Shown here: positions 13,313-16,049 of the stretch, piece after piece
Position numbering within the stretch: the stretch's first letter is position 1
Layout of the letters: the number at the start of each line of letters is the position of its first letter
DNA from: Actinomycetes bacterium
GTDB lineage: Bacteria > Actinomycetota > Actinomycetes > Actinomycetales > Cellulomonadaceae
Length of the DNA: 16,049 bases
Assembly: GCA_023389545.1 (NCBI GenBank)
Contig: JAEWEI010000119.1
Span: 1 to 16,049 of the forward strand
Reading direction: 5' to 3'
The notes under the pieces: generated by a model
What the model was told of the DNA's origin: nothing
The model's database searches: none
What the model saw: only the letters and a program-made list of their open reading frames with translations
Program-made: the position numbers and the translations under genes

Positions 13313-13338
13313 GCCCCACGCCCTCGACGCGCGCAGGA

Positions 13339-13374
13339 GCGCCCGCCTCGCCGTGATGAGGGCGAGGCGGGCGC
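13339..13374. terminator. Bidirectional terminator between DUF6458 copy 2 and the LPMO
   Basis: A perfect 14-bp GC-rich stem (13339-13352 with 13361-13374) and an 8-nt loop lie between two convergent stops at 13312 and 13392. Being symmetrical, it can serve both transcripts. Confidence 0.75.
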
Positions 13375-13391
13375 GGCGCGTTGCGAGCCGG

Positions 13392-14522
13392 TCAGGCCAA
13401 GGAGCAAGCCGAGCCGTTGAGGGTCACACCGGTGGGCGTGCCCGGGCCGCTGGACGCGTTCGCCAGGAACCCGAAGCTCGTGGAGCCGTTCGCCGCGATC
13501 GTGCCGTTCCACGCGGCGGCTTTGGCGGTCACGACCGCGCCGGACTGCGTGGCCGTCGAGCTCCACGCCTGGGTGAGTTGCTCACCCTTGCTGAACGTCC
13601 ACTTCAGCTCCCAGTTGTTGACCGCCGAGCTGGAGCCGTTGCGGACCGTCACCTGGCCGACGTACCCGCCGTTCCACGCGTTCGTCGTGTCGAAGGTGAC
13701 CGAGCAGCCGGTGGTGGGCGGCGGGGTCGTGGGCGGCGCTGTGGTGGGCGGCGCTGTGGTCGGCGGGGCCGTCGTGGGAGGCGGTGTCGTGGGCGGCGGG
13801 GTGGTCGGCGGCGCCGTCGTGGGAGGCGGCGTCACCGTGCCACCCTGGAAGACGACATCCGAGCAGTTGTAGAAGGCCTCAGGGCTGTCGGAGCGCTGCC
13901 AGATCGAGTAGATGATGTGCCGCCCCGACTTGTTGGGGAGCTTGGCCTGCCAGTAGTACTCGGCGCCCTGTGGGCCGCCCTGGCGCAGCGGCGGGTTGGT
14001 CACCTCGTCGAACGGGGCCGGCTCCAGGTCGCTCCACTTCAGCGGCTGGCTGGGGTTCCAGCCGTCCTTGGTGACGTACTGCGACCAGGTGCCAGGGTGC
14101 TGCGCCCAGGCGTTGTACTGCATGGTGATGGTCGAACCGGCCTGCAGCGTCGTGGTCGGCCAGTCGGTGCCGCCCTTGCGCGCGCCGCTGAACGAGGCGA
14201 GCGGGCCGCACAGGTTGCCGTCGGGAATGATCGTGCGGTGCTGGCCGGCCGCGTTGCTCAGCAGGTTCCCGAACCAGTTGTAGAACGGGTAGTTGCCGTT
14301 CTCGGCGAGCATGTTCACGCAGGCGGGGTTGGTCGGGTTCAGGCCGCCGCCCACGCCGTTCTCGACGCCGTTGACGTAGCACGCATAGGTGCGGGTGGCG
14401 GGATAGGTGAGGCCACCGTGCGCCAGCGCCGGTGACGAGGGCAGGGCGACCAGCAGCGCCGCCGCCAGGGCTGTTGTCGCTGCCGCGGCGATGCGCCGCG
14501 TGAGTCTTCGGGCAGGGGACAT
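13392..14522 (-). CDS. Secreted AA10 lytic polysaccharide monooxygenase with CBM2
   Basis: This is a 376-residue secreted copper enzyme that cleaves crystalline polysaccharide oxidatively. The signal peptide ends in ALA, leaving mature N-terminal His35 (HGGLTYPATRTYACY). His142 in WAQHPGTW completes the histidine brace, and Phe225 in NCSDVVF fits the usual axial position. The AA10 domain spans 35-228, with sequence features of the cellulose-active group. A Pro/Thr linker (about 229-271) leads to a CBM2 (272-376) with Cys273/Cys373 as a likely disulfide and Trp283, Trp304 and Trp338 as candidate cellulose-binding residues. A GAGGAG ribosome binding site (plus-strand 14528-14533) lies 5 nt before the ATG. 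Cellulose is the most likely substrate, but chitin activity cannot be excluded. Confidence 0.95.
   Translation of the reverse strand: MSPARRLTRRIAAAATTALAAALLVALPSSPALAHGGLTYPATRTYACYVNGVENGVGGGLNPTNPACVNMLAENGNYPFYNWFGNLLSNAAGQHRTIIPDGNLCGPLASFSGARKGGTDWPTTTLQAGSTITMQYNAWAQHPGTWSQYVTKDGWNPSQPLKWSDLEPAPFDEVTNPPLRQGGPQGAEYYWQAKLPNKSGRHIIYSIWQRSDSPEAFYNCSDVVFQGGTVTPPPTTAPPTTPPPTTPPPTTAPPTTAPPTTAPPTTPPPTTGCSVTFDTTNAWNGGYVGQVTVRNGSSSAVNNWELKWTFSKGEQLTQAWSSTATQSGAVVTAKAAAWNGTIAANGSTSFGFLANASSGPGTPTGVTLNGSACSLA
13711..13833 (-). repeat. 15-bp imperfect tandem repeat coding the Pro/Thr linker
   Basis: The repeating unit codes PPTTA or PPTTP (minus strand) about eight times. Codons for the same residues vary (GGC/GGG/GGA and GTC/GTG on the plus strand), so the array is imperfect in DNA while regular in protein. 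Such arrays can change length by slippage. Confidence 0.85.
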
Positions 14523-14681
14523 GCGGGCTCCTCGAGTGGATCGGCCGGTGGCCCGGGCGCGGGCGCCGGGATGGAGGGCGCGGTCCGCCGGCGCCCGGTT
14601 CCGGTCCGTGCCGGCCGGCCACCCTCCTGGCCCAGCGTCGTCGCAGGTCCAGGTAGTGCGGAGCGTGCGGGTTGCGGTCCC

Positions 14682-14710
14682 AGGGTCGACGGGCTTCGAG
14701 GACGCGTCAA
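14682..14710 (-). promoter_or_regulatory. Promoter of the LPMO gene
   Basis: On the minus strand, TTGACG (14710-14705) is a good -35 and GACCCT (14687-14682) is a -10 candidate, with a 17-nt spacer. Transcription would start near 14675 and leave a 5' UTR of about 150 nt before the ATG at 14522. Confidence 0.5.
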
Positions 14711-14716
14711 CGAGCC

Positions 14717-14726
14717 GAAACGCTTC
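14717..14726. promoter_or_regulatory. LacI-type operator-like palindrome upstream of the LPMO promoter
   Basis: GAAACGCTTC has arms GAA/TTC around a central CG, the layout typical of LacI-family operators that control sugar and cellulase genes in actinobacteria. It lies 6 bp upstream of the -35 of the LPMO promoter. The CebR palindrome (TGGGAGCGCTCCCA) was looked for and not found. Confidence 0.35.
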
Positions 14727-14960
14727 ATCTCGCAGGCGTTCGGCGGCCGGCGCGCAGGTGTGCGTCCCTCATGCCCGGCTCATGCGAATCTCCCGGCCAT
14801 GAAGCGCGCGCCGCTCTGTGGCATGTCGGCGCCGCAGGGAACACTGGGGGGCTCCACCGGACGAAACCCCCACCGGGGCGGGAAACGGGCATCGGCGCAC
14901 AGTGCGACGCCGGGCCCTTCGGGCAGAGGGAACGCACGGAGGCACGGTCAAGGGGGGCCA

Positions 14961-15992
14961 ATGATGAACAGGGACGAGGCGCGAGAGGTCAAGGCGCAGC
15001 TCGCCGACTACGTGGACGAGCTGGTGCAGCGCCAGGGCCTGCAGCCGCTGGACCTGGACGTCGCGGCCGCCAGCGGTCCCACGCTCGGGCTCGGCCTCGC
15101 GCCGCGCGACGGCGGTGGGTACGCGATGGCCGTGCGCTACCGGCTCGGAGTGCCCGCCGTGCGGCGGCTCGCCCGCAAAGTCGTCGAGCAGGCCGGGCCC
15201 GCCGTGGACGTGCGGCGCACCGGCCGCATCCGGCCCGTCACGGCTGGACACGTCGCCGACGCGGGCGAGCAGCGCGCGGGCCAGCGGCTGCCCGTGGCGA
15301 CCGCGCTCGCGGAAGGCGAGACAGGGCGTGCCCGCCCGCTGCGCCCGGGTGTCTCGATCGCGCACGTCGACGTGACAGCGGGGACGCTGGGCGCGTTCGT
15401 CGTGCGTGACGGCGCCCTGCACGTCCTGTCCAACTTCCACGTGCTGGCCGGCACACCCCGCGCGCAGATCGGCGACGTCATCGTGCAGCCGGGGCCGGCG
15501 GATGGTGGACGGGCGCCGCGCGACCGGGTGGGCACGCTCGCCGCGATGGCGCCGCTCGAGCGGGGGCGACGGGCGACAGTCGACGCCGCGATCGCGCTGC
15601 TCGACGAGCAGGAGGTGGATTTGCGGTACCCGGTGGGCCCGATCACCACCACCACCGTGGCGTTCGGCAACGAGGAGGTCGCGAAGATCGGGCGCACCAC
15701 AGCGGTCACCACCGGGCGCGTCACGGCCATCGAGCTGGACGACGTGGTGGTCGGCTACGGCAACCCGCTGGGCAACCTGCGGTTCGACGACCAGATCGAG
15801 GTCGAGTCGACCGGGGCGGGCCCGTTCTCCCGCGGCGGGGACTCGGGGTCGCTCGTCTACCGGGCCGACGGCGTCGCGATCGGCCTGCTCTTCGCCGGCA
15901 GCGAGACCGGCGGGTCGAACGGCTCGGGCCTGACCTACCTCAACCCGATCGACACGGTGCTGTCGACACTGGGGGTCGAGCTCGCGAGCTGA
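14961..15992 (+). CDS. Non-secreted trypsin-fold serine protease
   Basis: This is a 343-residue protein with a chymotrypsin-like protease domain in the C-terminal two thirds. His160 in LSNFHVLAG, Asp208 in TVDAAIALL and Ser295 in RGGDSGSLVY form a complete catalytic triad in the right order. The first 130 residues are a separate region without a family I recognise; it contains a predicted amphipathic helix at about 3-25 and a RLGVPAVRRLARKVV stretch. There is no signal peptide or membrane helix, so it is probably cytoplasmic, which is unusual for this fold. ATG 14961 (or 14964) is chosen because of the G-rich SD (AGGGGGG, 14951-14957). An in-frame ATG at 14799 would add 54 low-complexity residues. 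Natural substrates cannot be inferred. A strong hairpin follows the gene. Confidence 0.85.
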   Translation: MMNRDEAREVKAQLADYVDELVQRQGLQPLDLDVAAASGPTLGLGLAPRDGGGYAMAVRYRLGVPAVRRLARKVVEQAGPAVDVRRTGRIRPVTAGHVADAGEQRAGQRLPVATALAEGETGRARPLRPGVSIAHVDVTAGTLGAFVVRDGALHVLSNFHVLAGTPRAQIGDVIVQPGPADGGRAPRDRVGTLAAMAPLERGRRATVDAAIALLDEQEVDLRYPVGPITTTTVAFGNEEVAKIGRTTAVTTGRVTAIELDDVVVGYGNPLGNLRFDDQIEVESTGAGPFSRGGDSGSLVYRADGVAIGLLFAGSETGGSNGSGLTYLNPIDTVLSTLGVELAS

Positions 15993-16008
15993 GCGCAGTG
16001 AGCACGTC

Positions 16009-16044
16009 GGGGCCCGGGCCCCCCAGGCCGGGGGCCCGGGCCCC
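16009..16044 (+). terminator. 15-bp all-GC stem-loop after the protease gene
   Basis: The arms 16009-16023 and 16030-16044 pair perfectly over 15 G-C pairs with a 6-nt loop, 17 bp after the stop. It is made of alternating runs of G and C. There is no T-tract. It is probably a terminator and is close to the window end. Confidence 0.7.
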
Positions 16045-16049
16045 CCGGG

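Larger units (their letters stand above)
14523..14960. other. Divergent intergenic region between LPMO and cytosolic protease
   Basis: This 438-bp region holds the LPMO 5' UTR, promoter and operator-like site (up to about 14726). The rest has no convincing gene. An in-frame ATG at 14799 preceded by GAATCT (14786-14791) could be a promoter or an alternative leaderless start for the protease. A GGGGG (about 14845-14850) to CCCCC (about 14866-14870) inverted repeat lies between there and the protease ribosome binding site. No riboswitch class was recognised. Confidence 0.5.

Noticed and set aside
13711..13833. Repeat array that could be mistaken for a CRISPR
   Set aside because: The units are 15 bp, contiguous without spacers, and code for a Pro/Thr linker in frame.
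14571..14960. Upstream extension of the protease frame
   Set aside because: The extension is low-complexity, overlaps the LPMO 5' region, and the only good ribosome binding site is at 14951-14957.
14840..14960. Possible riboswitch or structured RNA before the protease gene
   Set aside because: Runs of G and C can pair, but none of the conserved sequence blocks of known actinobacterial riboswitches (for example the c-di-AMP class) is present.

Overview
The window reads as chromosomal DNA of a very GC-rich actinobacterium. A Cellulomonas-like member of the Cellulomonadaceae is the best guess. This is inferred from the strong G/C bias at third codon positions, TANNNT-type -10 boxes placed directly against start codons, a secreted AA10 cellulose-type LPMO joined by a Pro/Thr linker to a CBM2, and proteins such as DUF6458 and YcnI-CopC-CopD/CtaG that are typical of actinobacteria. 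No rRNA, tRNA, insertion sequence, phage gene or CRISPR array was seen.

Layout, left to right. (1) 3-437: the C-terminal end of a 2-oxoacid dehydrogenase E2 acyltransferase. (2) 438-2243: a promoter, a short Cys/Arg-rich leader peptide (557-637), an untranslated stretch with a hairpin, then two overlapping genes: an isochorismatase-fold cysteine hydrolase and an AmiS/UreI-type amide/urea channel. (3) 2251-3036, minus strand: a dTMP-kinase-like nucleotide kinase, convergent with the channel gene. (4) 3230-7648: a copper block on the plus strand, made of a His-rich membrane protein, YcnI (DUF1775), CopC, and a CopD-CtaG fusion. Together these should bind copper outside the membrane, move it across, and support cytochrome oxidase assembly. 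(5) 7736-11133: two translationally coupled cytosolic peptidases, an S9 oligopeptidase and an S33 prolyl-aminopeptidase-like enzyme. (6) 11152-12578, minus strand: yciO overlapping a family 5 uracil-DNA glycosylase. (7) 12730-13312: two tandem DUF6458 membrane mini-proteins, each with its own matching promoter-like element, separated by a strong hairpin. (8) 13392-14522, minus strand: the AA10-CBM2 LPMO with a recognisable promoter and a LacI-type operator-like palindrome. (9) 14961-15992: a trypsin-fold serine protease without a signal peptide, followed by a very strong GC hairpin at the window end.

The most notable points are as follows. A leaderless-transcript signature recurs at up to five starts. 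A Cys-rich leader peptide precedes an amide-type hydrolase/channel operon. The canonical catalytic Asp of that hydrolase appears to be Ser. Three exported proteins (YcnI, CopC, LPMO) each appear to mature to an N-terminal copper-ligand histidine. A 16-bp tandem repeat sits exactly across two convergent stop codons and places stops in all three plus-strand frames. Nothing in the window is clearly a wholly new multi-gene system. The leader-hydrolase-channel unit is the best candidate for undescribed regulation.
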